A stretch of DNA of 64,000 nt, taken from contig NC_041712.1 in the NCBI RefSeq assembly GCF_900700375.1, positions 24,258,506-24,322,505 of the forward strand. The letters are read 5' to 3'. This document shows positions 40,591-51,600 of this stretch, in pieces. Made by a program: the position numbers and the translations under genes. Each line of letters starts with the position of its first letter. Positions within the stretch are counted from its first letter, which is position 1. The stretch is from Denticeps clupeoides. Its lineage: Eukaryota; Chordata; Actinopteri; Clupeiformes; Denticipitidae. Under the pieces are notes generated by a model. That model made no database searches and was not told where the DNA came from. It worked only from the letters and a program-made list of their open reading frames with translations.

Positions 40591-41159
40591 TCTTTCCCAC
40601 CACTACAACTGGTGGAAAGTGGGACAAATCATCACAAACCCTGCCCTGCAGGATCACTCTACCCTGGAAGGGGGTCTCGCTCTGTATTACGGCTCTCCGC
40701 GAGTAAACGTTCTTGATAGTACTCCACTTGCTTGTGCAAGAGTCCAGTTTTGTCCTCCATCGAATGCTTGTCATCTCAAGTTGTGCTTTCAAGGGGTTCT
40801 TCCAAGAATAACACTGCCACAGATCTTTCACCCTGATAAGAACACATTTCAATTAAAGACAAATGTCTAAAAGAATTTTTAGCTTCTTATTTTAAAATTG
40901 AGGCCAAAATTATTAGCTGCTCAGGAATTAAAGAATATTTTCTGAATATTCCATCCAGGGACCATCAGTCTGGAGCTCAGAAAGAAGACACTTAGCGATT
41001 CACAGTGTCTAGAACTGCTCACACGGCGGCTGTAAGCACAAGATCTCGAGAAATAGTTGTCCTGGGCGAGCCCCTTTCTTTACTCCACGAGTGGCACATC
41101 AGAACCCGACTGTGGTTTTGCCTGTGAACATTTGAAAGGTAAAGTCTGTGCTGTGTATG

Positions 41160-42400
41160 GTCTGATAAGATAAGATCAACCTTTATTAAGTCCCACAAGT
41201 GGGAAATTGCATTTGTTACGGCAGAAAGTGGGTAGAAACAGAAGTAATTGCAGCAAAAAAATAAACATGTATATGTATTTATCTACAAATGTTCAATTGA
41301 GACCTACACATGTGCAATGGGGAAAGTAATGGGTAAAATGGGTAAAGCGCAATGGGTACACATGTATAATGGGTAACTACCGTGGTGTATTTGATGTGTG
41401 TGTTTGTTTGTCTGTGTGTGGTCAACTGTGAGGTCTGTGTTATAGAGTCTGACAGCGTTTGGAAGAAAAGACCTTCTGAACCTCTCCTTCCCACATCGTG
41501 GGTGCAGTAGCATGCCACTGAAGGAGCTGCTCAGTGCTGACAGAGTCTCCTGCATGGGGTGGGAGATGTTGCCCAACAGGAAGGACGGCTTAGCCTCCAT
41601 TCTCCTGTCACTCACCACCTCCACTGGGTCCAGGGGCCATCCCAGAACAGAGTTGGCCCTCCGGATCAGCCTGTTCAGTCTCTTCCTGTCCCCAGCAGAG
41701 ATGCTGCTGCCCCAGCAGACGACACCGTTAAAGATGGCTGATGCCACTACAGAGTCATAAAAAGTCTTCAGGAGTGGCCCCTGTACACCAAAAGACATTT
41801 AGATTTACATTTACATTTACGGCATTTGGCAGACGCCCTTATCCAGAGCGACTTACAACGTGCTTTCAAGTTATCATCGATGAAGAGATCAATTCCGGTT
41901 CACTAGGACCCCAACTATGAATACATCTATTTAATTCACTCTGTTGTAGATTCTGTACACAAAGTTCGACAACAAGAAAATTACAATTTAATCTAAATAT
42001 TCTTTAAAGAGGAAGGTCTTGAGCTGTCGTTTGAAGGTGCTCAGTGACTGAGCTGTTCTGACCTCGAGGGGAAGTTCATTCCACCACCGAGGGGCCAAGA
42101 CGGAGAAGAGTCTAGATGAGCGTCTTCCTTTTACCTTCAGAGATGGAGGGACCAGGCGAGCAGTACTGGAGGCTCGGAGTATACGAGGTGCAGTGCGGGG
42201 TGTAATAAGGGCTGTGAGGTAGGATGGTGCTGCTCCATGTTTGGCTTTGTAGGCCAGCAAAAGACCTGAGCCTCTGCAGCAGGTACAGCCCGCTCTGCCC
42301 TTTTTTGTAGAGAACATTTGTGTTATGAGTCCAGTCCAGTCCAGTCCCCAAGGTACTTGTAGCTCTCCACAGCCTCAATGTCCATAACATGGATGTTCAG
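41160..42400 (-). mobile_element. Rex1/CR1-type LINE 3' part, interrupted
   Basis: Minus frames read LLKTFYDSVVASAIFNGVVC and GDRKRLNRLIRRANSVLGWP, then PMQETLSALSSSF and CGKERFRRSFLPNAVRLYN, the C-terminal end typical of Rex1-type LINEs. Upstream pieces ESYKYLGDW and LYLLQRLRSF lie beyond a 461-bp insertion. The 3' end carries ttattaagtcccacaagtgg, matching 49440-49590. It is 5'-truncated. Confidence 0.85.
41797..42257 (-). mobile_element. L2-type LINE inserted into the Rex1-type LINE
   Basis: C-terminal ORF2 (ITPRTAPRILRASSTARLVP, APRWWNELPLEVRTAQSLST) and tail. It is flanked by an 8-bp duplication caaaagac at 41789-41796 and 42258-42265. Confidence 0.92.
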
Positions 42401-42429
42401 TGGTTGCAGTGTTGATCTGGAGGTAGTTC

Positions 42430-42970
42430 TAAACTGGAGCTGTTTTGGCACATGGTTGTGCCAAAAGAAAGAATGGCCTCCAGCCCAAGGAACACAGTTC
42501 CCACAGTTAAACATGCAGGTAGAAGAATCGTGCCTTTCTCAAGTGCGTGGCATCATGAAAAAAGAAAATGATGTTGACATTTGAGAATATGCAAAAATCT
42601 GCTTGTGTCTAGGCTTAGGTTGTCACTTGGGTCATCCAACAAGACAATGGTCCAAAGCATACCTCGAAATTAGTTTCTTTCAAGGATAACAAAACCAAGA
42701 TCCTTGAGTGGCGCACATAGCCAAGTCCTCAATCCTATTGAGAATCTGTGGCAGGTGCTCAGAGTGAATGCTCAGGAACCATGCATTTTGGACCAGCTAG
42801 ATCCATTTGCAATGGAAGAATGGGCCAATATCCATCAGGAGACCTGTGTCAACCTAGTAGTGACAGATTCCTGTCAACTGGTGCTCAGAAAGGGTACATT
42901 ATTGAGTATTAATGGGCAGGGGGTGGAAAAATGATTTATGTTCTTGTTTCAACTCGGTGTATGAATTAAA
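42430..42970 (+). mobile_element. Tc1-like transposase remnant
   Basis: The forward reading gives QQDNGPKHTSKLV, then NPIENLWQVLR and EEWANIHQETCVNLV in another frame: the second catalytic Asp region and C-terminus of a Tc1-type transposase, decayed. Confidence 0.7.
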
Positions 42971-43064
42971 AATCTTAAATACACTTACTGGACATTGTTG
43001 TTTATGGAGCATTTGATTCTAAAATAAGAAACACTTATCGTTAATGGCCATTTTCATGGCAATA

Positions 43065-44198
43065 TCAAGAGTGTAGTAGACTTCTAATTTTGGCCTCAAC
43101 TTAACTTTTTTGGGGAGTTTTTGTACGTCTCTTTTAACTGGGGACTTCACTACTCTTGGATTTACCCCTGCTCAATTGTTGCCTACGTTATAAAGGCTTC
43201 TTGTTCCTTTTGTTCCGATAGTCCTGCAGCACTTGATCCTGGATCTCGTCTTGATCACTAACAATCTGCTCTGTCTGATCTGCCAACAGAGTACGCTTGG
43301 TCTCCGTCAGCACAGGGCTGGGCGGCAACTGGTCCTCTTTTATTTGTGACACCATCACACCTATTTGCTTTTTCATTTAGACATTCACTTCTTCAAGTGC
43401 TCTGATGGTGAGGGCGGTGTTCTCCAGATCTGTACTCAGCGTCCAATTGCGTTGTTTTGCTCCACTCAGCTGTAAATTCAGTTCTGCTATGTTTTCTGAA
43501 TGGTGCACAGACAAGGCTTCCATTTCCTTCACAAGCACGGGGATCTTTCTGCTGCACTCTTGAAGACGCTTCTTTGCGTCTTCGTGACTCTCTTGCTCGG
43601 TGTTTACTTTGCCTTTCAGCTTTGCAATCGTTAAATCAGTTTTTTACAAGGTACAAACCTGGCCCTTAATGCGCCTCCGTGTAAGCAACACTTGACTTTG
43701 CAGATATTCTACTTTTGTCTGTATGTTGGAGATTTCGTCCCTCAACGTTGCTATATCTGAATTTAGGGTGTCAATCTCATGTGTCCGTTGTCTGTTAAAC
43801 TCTTCGTTTTGTTTCAAAAGGGTTTGGGAGTAATAAAGGTCGTGTTCCAAAGACGTTAAATTGTCTTTGAGCGCATTGTTCTCGTTTTTCAGTAATTCAA
43901 CCGAGTTTTGTGATAGCTGGACCCTGCTTTTCTGCATGAGGAATTTTTCTTTATAACACGTCATCATGTCATGATATTGCTCAACTTGAATGAGTAAGAG
44001 ACCATTTTGGTTCTCTGTCAATTTCTTGTCACTTTCAAGTTGTGCCACGCAGGCTTTGGCATCGGCAAGTTGCTGTTTCAGCAATGCCATTTCGTGCCCA
44101 TTTTCCTGCGTTGATCGCTCATTGCTCAACACAGGTGATAGGCAACCACAATGTGTATCCTCACTATCACATGTCGTTATATTCTTATCGCTTTCCAT
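43065..44198 (-). pseudogene. Long coiled-coil reading frame C (unrecognised family)
   Basis: ATG at 44198 lies 42 bp after an atataaatat box (44240-44249), as in A and B. 184 codons are open, then the frame runs on, broken only by five TAA codons, to a TGA at 43065 (378 codons). No TAG, TGA or frameshift occurs before that. The product would be almost entirely coiled coil: LLKQQLADAKACVAQLESDK, SVELLKNENNALKDNLTSLE, THEIDTLNSDIATLRDEISN, then after the first stop KLKGKVNTEQESHEDAKKRL and IAELNLQLSGAKQRNWTL, and a basic end. Sequence similarity to A and B is limited to promoter, size class and coil character. No known protein is recognised; generic coil similarity to myosin-tail or golgin proteins would not be informative. 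It may be a gene of the first 184 residues alone. Confidence 0.5.
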
Positions 44199-44265
44199 TG
44201 CGGTGTACTTTATTTATTAATTAATTAAAATGCTATTTAATATAAATATGTAGTGAAAGAATTAA

Positions 44266-44504
44266 CACTAAAGAATTTATGTAATGAAATGACATGCCGT
44301 TCATTTACGACCACCTTCCACATGATCCGTGGAAGTTTCTCAGTCCAGTTCCTGGAGGATCCCCTTCCCCCAGGAACTGTGTGTGGATAGGATGAGGTTC
44401 TAGTTGGGGCTTCTCCAGGAACTGGACTGAGAAACTTCCACGGATCATGTGGAATGTGGTCGTAAATGAACGGCGTGTCATTTCATTACATAAATTCTTT
44501 AATG
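44266..44504. repeat. Large palindrome, 92-bp arms
   Basis: Left arm 44266-44357 and right arm 44413-44504 are reverse complements with very few differences (for example atgatccgtggaagtttctc against gagaaacttccacggatcat), around a 55-bp loop. It lies 70 bp upstream of the ATG of frame C. Confidence 0.95.
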
Positions 44505-45262
44505 TGACAAATTGACACGCCGTTCAGTTATGCCTCATTACCTCATTTTAGACACATAAAAAATTCTTTAATGTAACGAACTGACACGCCGTCCAGTTAT
44601 ACATTTACGGCATTTGGCAGACGCACTTATCCAGAGCGACTTACAACGTGCCATCGATGAAGAGATCAGTTCTGGTTCACTAGGACCCCCAACTATGAAT
44701 ACAATCTTTTTATTCACTCTGTTGCAGATTCTGCACACAAGTTACACAATAAGAAAAAGTTACAATTTAATCTAAATATTAAATCTAAATATTGTTTAAA
44801 GAGGAAGGTCTGTTTGAAGGTGCTCAGTGACTGAGCTGTTCTCACCTCCAGGGGAAGTTCATTCCACCACCGAGGGGCCAAGACGGAGAAGAGTCTAGAT
44901 GAGCGTCTTCCTTTTACCTTCAGAGATGGAGGGACCAGGCGAGCAGTACTGGAGGCTCGGAGTATACGAGGTGCAGTGCGAGGTGTAATAAGGGCTGTGA
45001 GGTAGGATGGTGCTACTCCATGTTAGGCTTTGTAGGCCAGCATCAGTATTTAGAACCTGATGCGTGCAGCTACTGGGAGCCGGTGGAGGGAACGTAGCAG
45101 AGGGGCGGTGTGGAGAACTTGGGAAGGTTGAACATCAGTCGTGCTGCTGCATTTTGTATGAGTTGTAGAGGTCGGATGGTTATGCCTCATTCTATACACA
45201 CATAAATGATTTAATGTAATGAATTGACACGCCGTTCAGTTATGCCTCGTTACCTCTTCCTA
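44495..45262. repeat. About 70-bp tandem motif split by a LINE
   Basis: Three or more units with ttctttaatgt, gacacgccgttcagttatgc and ctcattacctc. An L2-type LINE (44603-45176) interrupts the run, with gttat on both sides. Confidence 0.85.
44603..45176 (-). mobile_element. L2-type LINE, 3' end
   Basis: Reverse orientation. Tail (acggcatttggcagacgcac), ORF2 C-terminus and about 150 bp further 5' than the other copies (ggagccggtggagggaacgt). Confidence 0.9.
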
Positions 45263-45955
45263 TACGCACACTGCGTTGCAACCTGTTCGGGAGGATCATT
45301 GGGGGGCGGGGTTTATTCGTATGGGGGCTAACAGGGGCCACAAAGAGGACGACCGTGTGATGTGGGTTGATGAAATCAAATCGAGAGAGAGAAAGAAAGA
45401 GAGAGAGAGAGAGATAACGGGAAGGAGGAGGCCAAAACAGGGAAGATTTACAGATTCGAGCAGGAAGAGACTTAAAATGCCCCAATCGGGCACAAAACTC
45501 TTAACATTACAACTGAGCATCATACGGTTGAATACAGAGGACACGTTTCGTTGAGTCACCGCCTGCTGTGCCGCAGCGTTTCACAATGACAATCACGTCT
45601 GAGAACACCCACTGGGATCCTAAACTGATGTCGGCACGGAAACCGGGGAGGAGAGGAGAGGAGAGGAGAAAGGCGCTATCGCCGGCCCGCCATGCGCTTC
45701 TTCAGTCGTTCACCTTGTGCTTCGATAAAATAATCAAACCTTCAGATCAAACATAATTTGATCCGGACCGCCGCGTCTTGTTAAGCGGCGTGCTTTCGCG
45801 GGTGCTGGATCTTGTCAGGGAAAACGCAGCCGGTATGCAGGAAGAGATTTTTATTAAACATCAGCATTAAGCGGCAGGACTCGGTCAAGTGCACGTTACA
45901 CAATCGGGCAAGGTCAATTCCGGTGATTATTGCCCCTTATTGCGTTCCACGCTCT
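45263..45955. other. Intergenic, plscr3 3' flank
   Basis: A GA-rich low-complexity tract (45380-45440) and the presumed plscr3 3' UTR. The part 45866-45917 resembles 33508-33560 (aggactcggtcaagtgcac, ttacacaa), so it may be an old repeat. Confidence 0.45.
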
Positions 45956-47048
45956 TCATCCGAACACGCTGCACCGCTGGCCGGAGTCACCGGTTTGCTC
46001 GAAGAACATGAAATCCTGCGGATGAAGGATAAAAAAACAGGCTCACAGAAGCACGAACTCGGTGGATTAAAGACGTTCGTGGAAGCAGCCCCACACTCAC
46101 AATCAGGAAGCAGGCTCCGAGCAGCACCGCCTTCACCTTCACGTCCAAGTCCATCGGGAACTGGATCCCAAAGTTGTCCGAGTCGGTGAAGGCCTCCTTC
46201 ACAAGGCCACTCCACTGCTTCGTGATGCGGCCGATCACGCGGTCGTCCTTGCTCTTCACCTGCGTTCACGGGAAACGGTCTGACTGCATTCGTACCGAAC
46301 CGACACGCTGCGCGCGTTAGGCTGAATCGAGAGGAACAAACCTCGAAGTCCACATCGCCGCAGCAGCTTATGGCACACAGCGGCCCCTCCACCTTCAACA
46401 GGGTCTCCTTGGAAGCACCCAGGACGGAGAACTTGGGCAGAAACGGGTGCCAGTTCTGGCACACGTAGCCAATCGTCGTGCCCGGGGGGGACTGGACCTC
46501 CAACTAGAGGAGACGAGACGGTTAAGCGGCGGGGCGGGGCCTTTCGGCCATTGGCGGAGCTGGGCAGCGCTCTACCTCCTGGAGACAGCAGGGGCAGCAG
46601 CAGGAGCTGCAGCGGAGGGGCCGGGCCAGGCGCACCACCTCCTGCCCGTTGTGGTCCGTGATTTTGATGTCGAAGCAGCGCAGCGGGCCGCAGCAGTTGC
46701 GCGTGCAGCAGTCGGTCTGCTCCTTCGCGTCAAAGATTTTCTGGCCCATGCTGTTCTTCACCTCATACTGGTTGTTGGTCTCAAAACCGATAAGAGCTGG
46801 AACAAAACCGGAACGCGACATGAAACAAGGCGGTTCGGGCACCTGAAGAAAAGCCCTCGAACGCCTACGTACTCTCCAAGAGCTCGATTTTCTGGTGTAT
46901 TAAGACCTGGTCAATCTGAAACCAAGAACACGGGTCAATTTCTGGAACATCAAGCACTTGTTCATAAGCTCGGTGCATCTCGAGTTCACCGGTTCACCTG
47001 GGCGAGATACTCCAGACCAGCTGGGACTCCCATAGGGCTGTAATCCAT
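45956..47048 (-). CDS. plscr3: Phospholipid scramblase 3
   Basis: A Ca2+-dependent lipid scramblase family member, mitochondrial in mammals. Exons 47048-46998, 46915-46873, 46796-46576, 46503-46342, 46259-46101 and 46015-45956 join in phase to 231 residues. The Cys-rich segment [20 protein letters not shown], the [11 protein letters not shown] core, the Ca2+-binding stretch [14 protein letters not shown] and the membrane segment [18 protein letters not shown] follow the family order. The start at 47048 ([20 protein letters not shown]) makes a protein about 60 residues shorter than human PLSCR3, lacking the proline-rich N-terminus. The acceptor-like ttccag just upstream leaves room for another 5' exon that I could not find. 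The neighbourhood with phf23 and gps2 fits human 17p13.1 and so PLSCR3 rather than PLSCR1 or 2. Confidence 0.92.
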
Positions 47049-48626
47049 GTCCCTGGAAGATAAGAACGCTCATAAATCCAGCAAAACCTTCTCTTGCTCT
47101 TCCGAAAGGTCCTATTTATATAAAAAAAAAAAGGTTCCTGGTTTTTGTGGCAAGACGCTCTGAGCATCTCAAATGAGACAGAATCTCAGTGCAGTACAAG
47201 TGCAGCATGTGACCAAAACTACCTGAGCAGGCGTAAAGATCATCGACGTGGACTTTCACCGGGATGGCGACCTACCTCGCGCACGGCAGAGCAATAAAAG
47301 TCCCAACCTACACATATCTCAGGCGACGACGTGAAATGACAGTGACGCGGTCAAACATTTACTTTTGCGGCAGCAGAACGATCAGGAAGCCAGTATCCTC
47401 GCATGGAGCGGTGCTAGTAGCCTAGTGGTTAACACACTCGCCTATGAACCAGAAGACCCAGGTTCAAACCCCGCTTACTACCTGAGTGTCCCTGAGCAGG
47501 ACACTTAACCCTAAATGTCTCCAGGGGGGAGACTGTCCCTGTAACTACTGATTGTAAGTCGCTCTGGATAAGGGCGTCTGGTAAATGCTGTAAATGGAGC
47601 GAGAAACCACCATTTTCGCCAGATTTAAAAACGTCTACGTCGGCTTTGATGAAAACGGCCCGTGTGATTCCTGCCCGTCGTTGGAACACACGGCGACGGC
47701 TCGAGACATACTCACGTCCGCCGGATCGCTCTCCTGACGACTGGGGGGGAAGGGCGAGACGGAGACTCGCGATAAACGTGCGGCTCGGCAGGCCCCGCCC
47801 TCGCACACGCCCACGCCACTTCGATTCTCGCACAACGGCCGACCTCCGAGGGGCTCGGACTCGCTCGCGCTGAACACGCCGATATAAAAAGAGGACTTTT
47901 TTTTTACACAAACCTCGCATTTATTTTCCTCAAGCAACATAACACATCTTCAACATATCACAATTTGCCAAAAAATATATAAGGCTCTGTTTCCTAAAAT
48001 CTTCCTTTTTTTTTTTTCCCCGTTTTGGACAATCCGTCGCTGTACAGCTATGTACAATCGTCCGAAGGTGGAGAGCAGGAGCAGGTGCAGTCAAGATGGA
48101 GACAGGGGGCGGGGGACACGGCACGTTCTTTAGTTTAAAATGAACTGAACAGAAATATTAATGGGACATCAGAAGGCACAAATATCTCATCTTGTTATGC
48201 ACTCTGCATGAAACAGCAACAGATAAGAAAAATCTATAATAAATTATGTGAAGGGGGGGTGGGGTGGGACACACGTTTTAAAAGACAATTAAATAAATAC
48301 GGACTAGTTGCGTTTCGTTAGTAAATTAACATTAAACACATTTACACACACAGCCGGCAGAAAGCGAGGAATGAAGGACGTGCGTTCTCGTTTCTTTCGC
48401 AAAACTAGATTCATAGCGAGACACCGATGAGTTGAAGATGGACACTGGGTGGACAGGGGGGACAGAGCGTGTTCAAATGACACCTGAGCGAACCGTTCAA
48501 AACGGCCCAGAAACGCGGCACCTTCGGAAATAAATAACGGCGAAGCGGGAGGACGCCGCGTGGCGGCGCTTAGTGTGGCGACTCTAGATTTTTTTTTTTT
48601 TTTTTTTTACAAAGGAGGACGTGTCC
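47049..48626. other. plscr3 5' flank and phf23 3' region
   Basis: SINE-A (47403-47600), a GC-rich segment (47640-47880) that may be the plscr3 promoter, then AT-rich phf23 3' UTR/flank (47.9-48.6 kb) ending in a T run at 48590-48608. Confidence 0.5.
47403..47600 (+). repeat. SINE-A, full length
   Basis: Head (gtagcctagtggttaacaca), B box region (ggttcaaaccc) and tail (gtctggtaaatgctgtaaat). Confidence 0.93.
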
Positions 48627-51600
48627 TCAGTGTTCCTTTTTGTGCGGCGGCTTTCTCTCGTGCCCACAGTCCCTGCACTTGTGGCAGAAGAATACGTCGG
48701 GCACGTTGGACTTCTTGATCTTCACGCACGAGAGGTGCACCCAAATCCCACACTGGTTGCACTCGATCATGGGTCTCCCAGCAAAAGGCTTCCCACAGTA
48801 GCAGGTGATCAGGTCCCAGGAGTCGTCCCCTGCAGGACAGAAAAAGAAAAGAAAAACCACTCAATTAAAGGAAGATTTTTCAGCAGAAGGGACAAAACTG
48901 TGTACGTGTACTGTTGTACAAGGGGCAGTTCGAATCCCGATCCGCCAAGGTGCCACTGAGGTGCCACTGAGCAAAGCACCGTCCCCACACACTGCTCCCC
49001 GGGCGCCTGTCATGGCCGCCCACTGCTCACCAAGGGTGATGGTTAAATGCAGAGGACACATTTCACTGTGTGCATCGTGTGCTGTGCAGCTGTGTATGAC
49101 AACTGACAATCTCTTTCCCTTCACTTAAAGTATTGAGGGGTGAGAACCACCTCATTATGAACCAAGACTGTTTGCTTTCGTGCTTAATTCTGGTAGTAGT
49201 GGGGTAACACACTCGCCTATGAACCAGAAGACCCGGGTTCAAACCCCACTTACTACCATCGTGTCCCTGAGCAAGACACTTAACCCTGAGTGTCTCCAGG
49301 GGGGGACTGTCCCTGTCACTACTGATTGTAAGTCGCTCTGGATAAGGGCGTCTGGTAAATGCTGTAAATGTAAAATTAAGAGTTTATTCATTACCTTTAG
49401 CCTGGAGAAAGTCAATCAAGAGCTTCATCAAATACACCACGGTAATTACCAATTGTACATTTGTAGATATGTACATATTTATTTTTTCCTGCTATTTGCT
49501 GCTCTGTTTCTATCCACTTTTTGCCGTGACAAATGCAATTTCCCACTTGTGGGACTAATAAAGGTTGATCTAATCTTATCTCTTATCTTCATTTGGGATG
49601 CCCATGTGGTCCTCATACCTCAATGTCAGTGTTGTGTAGAAAGCTGTGCTCTGTACCTGACTCGACCATGATGTCCTCATCTGTGATCCACGTCTCGCCG
49701 TCACTGGAGCTCCCCTCGCCATCCTTCACCTCCGCCGGGCTCTCCAGCGCAGCGCGCTGCTCCTCGAAAGAGCGTCCGACGTCCACGCCGCCCCCCTCAT
49801 CCCTGGCACAGGTCTTCATCTTCTTCAGCGCGCCCCCGGCTGCTGTGCCGTCCTGGCAGCTCTCGAGCCACGCCCGTTTCTCCGGCGCGGCGTCGCACGT
49901 GCCTGTGCACGCTCCGCCCCCCTCGCTTGGCCAAGGACTTGGTTTGAGCTTCCGCTCCTTCTTGTCGTTCATTTTGCCGTGGCTCCGGTACAGCGAGCCT
50001 TTCAAATGCACCGCATCGAACAGCGAGTTGGGCGGGCGGAAGGTCTCGCGGGCCGCAGTGTCCCCGTTGGCCGGCGGACCCTGAACAGTCGCATGGACGC
50101 CGTGCCGATTCGAGTCGTCTTTCCTCCAGCCGATGTTCTTCTCGTCCTCCCCTGACGTTTCGGAGCCAGGAGACGAGCGAGACGACGCTGGGGACCACGA
50201 CCCCTCCTAGAACAAGATTGCATGCATTTTATACCAAAGCGAAGTGTAAGAACATCTGGCTAATATTGACCTCACCCTCCAAATAGATATGCCTTTACAT
50301 TTACCAGACGTAGTTACAGGGACAGTCCCCCCCTGGAGACACTCAGGGTTAAGTGTCCTACTCAGGGACACGATGGTAGTAAGTGGGATTTGAACCTGGG
50401 TCTTCTGGTTCATATGCGAGTGTGTTACCACCGGGCAGTGGTGGCCTAGCGGTTAAGGAAGCGGCCCCGTAATCAGAAGGTTGCTGGTTCGAATCCCGAT
50501 CTGCCAAGGTGCAACTGAGGTGCCACTGAGCAAAGCACCGTCCCCACACACTGCTCCCGTCCCCACACACTACTCCCCGGGCGCCTGTCATGGTGGCCAC
50601 GGCTCACTCAGGGTGATGGGTTAAATGCAGAGGACAAATTTCACTGCGCTGCTGTGTATCACATGTGACAATCACTTCACTTTCTTACCCCACTAGGCTA
50701 CAACCGCCCAAATAAGCATTTAATTAACATGTTCGCGTTTTATTGAGCTGCAAACCTACCTCTTTAGACGATGGTATGTAGCCAGCGTAGGCAAGCACAA
50801 AGCTGCAAAACTTGTTGAAGTCCTCAACCGTCCTCTTCCTCCTCTGCGGAGGCTGCTGCAGGAGGAAAATGCGGCACAATAAGTCGTGTCTCTCCTGGAA
50901 CATTGCAGATTATCGACCGGATCAACAGCGTTTATGGAGGAATGTCACGACGCTGCTGGTCCCACAAGGTGGCACGAACCCCGTGGAACGCCGACTACTT
51001 TTTACGACCCCTGCACGCGCGGGGTCACGCCCCGCCCTCTACCTGCAGGGGAACAGGGACGGGACAGCGCCACCTGGCGGCCAGCAGCGTGCACAGGCGC
51101 CGACGGGTTGGTAACCGTGCACTTACCGCGGAGTCCGGCAGGCACCGTCGCCCGGATTCTGCAGGGAAAAAAGAACCGAGAGAGGGTGTTAGAACGTTCT
51201 GCTGCCGGCATCTCACTCCCGCGGGCAACCGTGGCGTGTTCGGGTCCGACCCGTGCAGCGACAACGACGTTGACAACGACGAGGACTTTAAAACAAGCGC
51301 CGCGCGTCGCCTGAAAAAGTAACGCGACGGCGAGACGTCCCGCTAACGCGTCCGAGCGAGCTAGCCGACCGTGTGCGTCTAGTTTAAAGCCCCAAACAGG
51401 CGAGACGTTCGCCGTAAAGCCAAGTGTAGTTCTGGCAACACATTCTGTCGATTTCAACTCGTTTTTTTTTGGCCAAAAAAAAAAAAGAATAATTCCAATT
51501 TCGACCAGACTGTCAAAATCGCTTCGCCCCTCCAGATGTCCAAGTATCAAGACGAGACAAAAACGGCAACGTCAAGAGGTCGATATTTTCTTTATATATA

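Larger units (their letters stand above)
39859..43064. other. Space between frames B and C
   Basis: Upstream region of B, SINE-A (40405-40590), unassigned DNA (40.6-41.15 kb), a Rex1-type LINE split by an L2-type LINE (41160-42400) and a Tc1-like remnant (42430-42970). Confidence 0.65.

Noticed and set aside
40571-40852. 93-codon minus frame next to a SINE-A
   Set aside because: Partly runs into the SINE head and ends in its translation; no decamer box upstream.
43065-44198. Foreign (ciliate) contamination as the source of the TAA-rich frames
   Set aside because: The frames are interleaved with the same SINEs and LINEs as the rest of the window, and one frame also holds an internal TGA, so contamination is unlikely; a transferred gene cannot be excluded.
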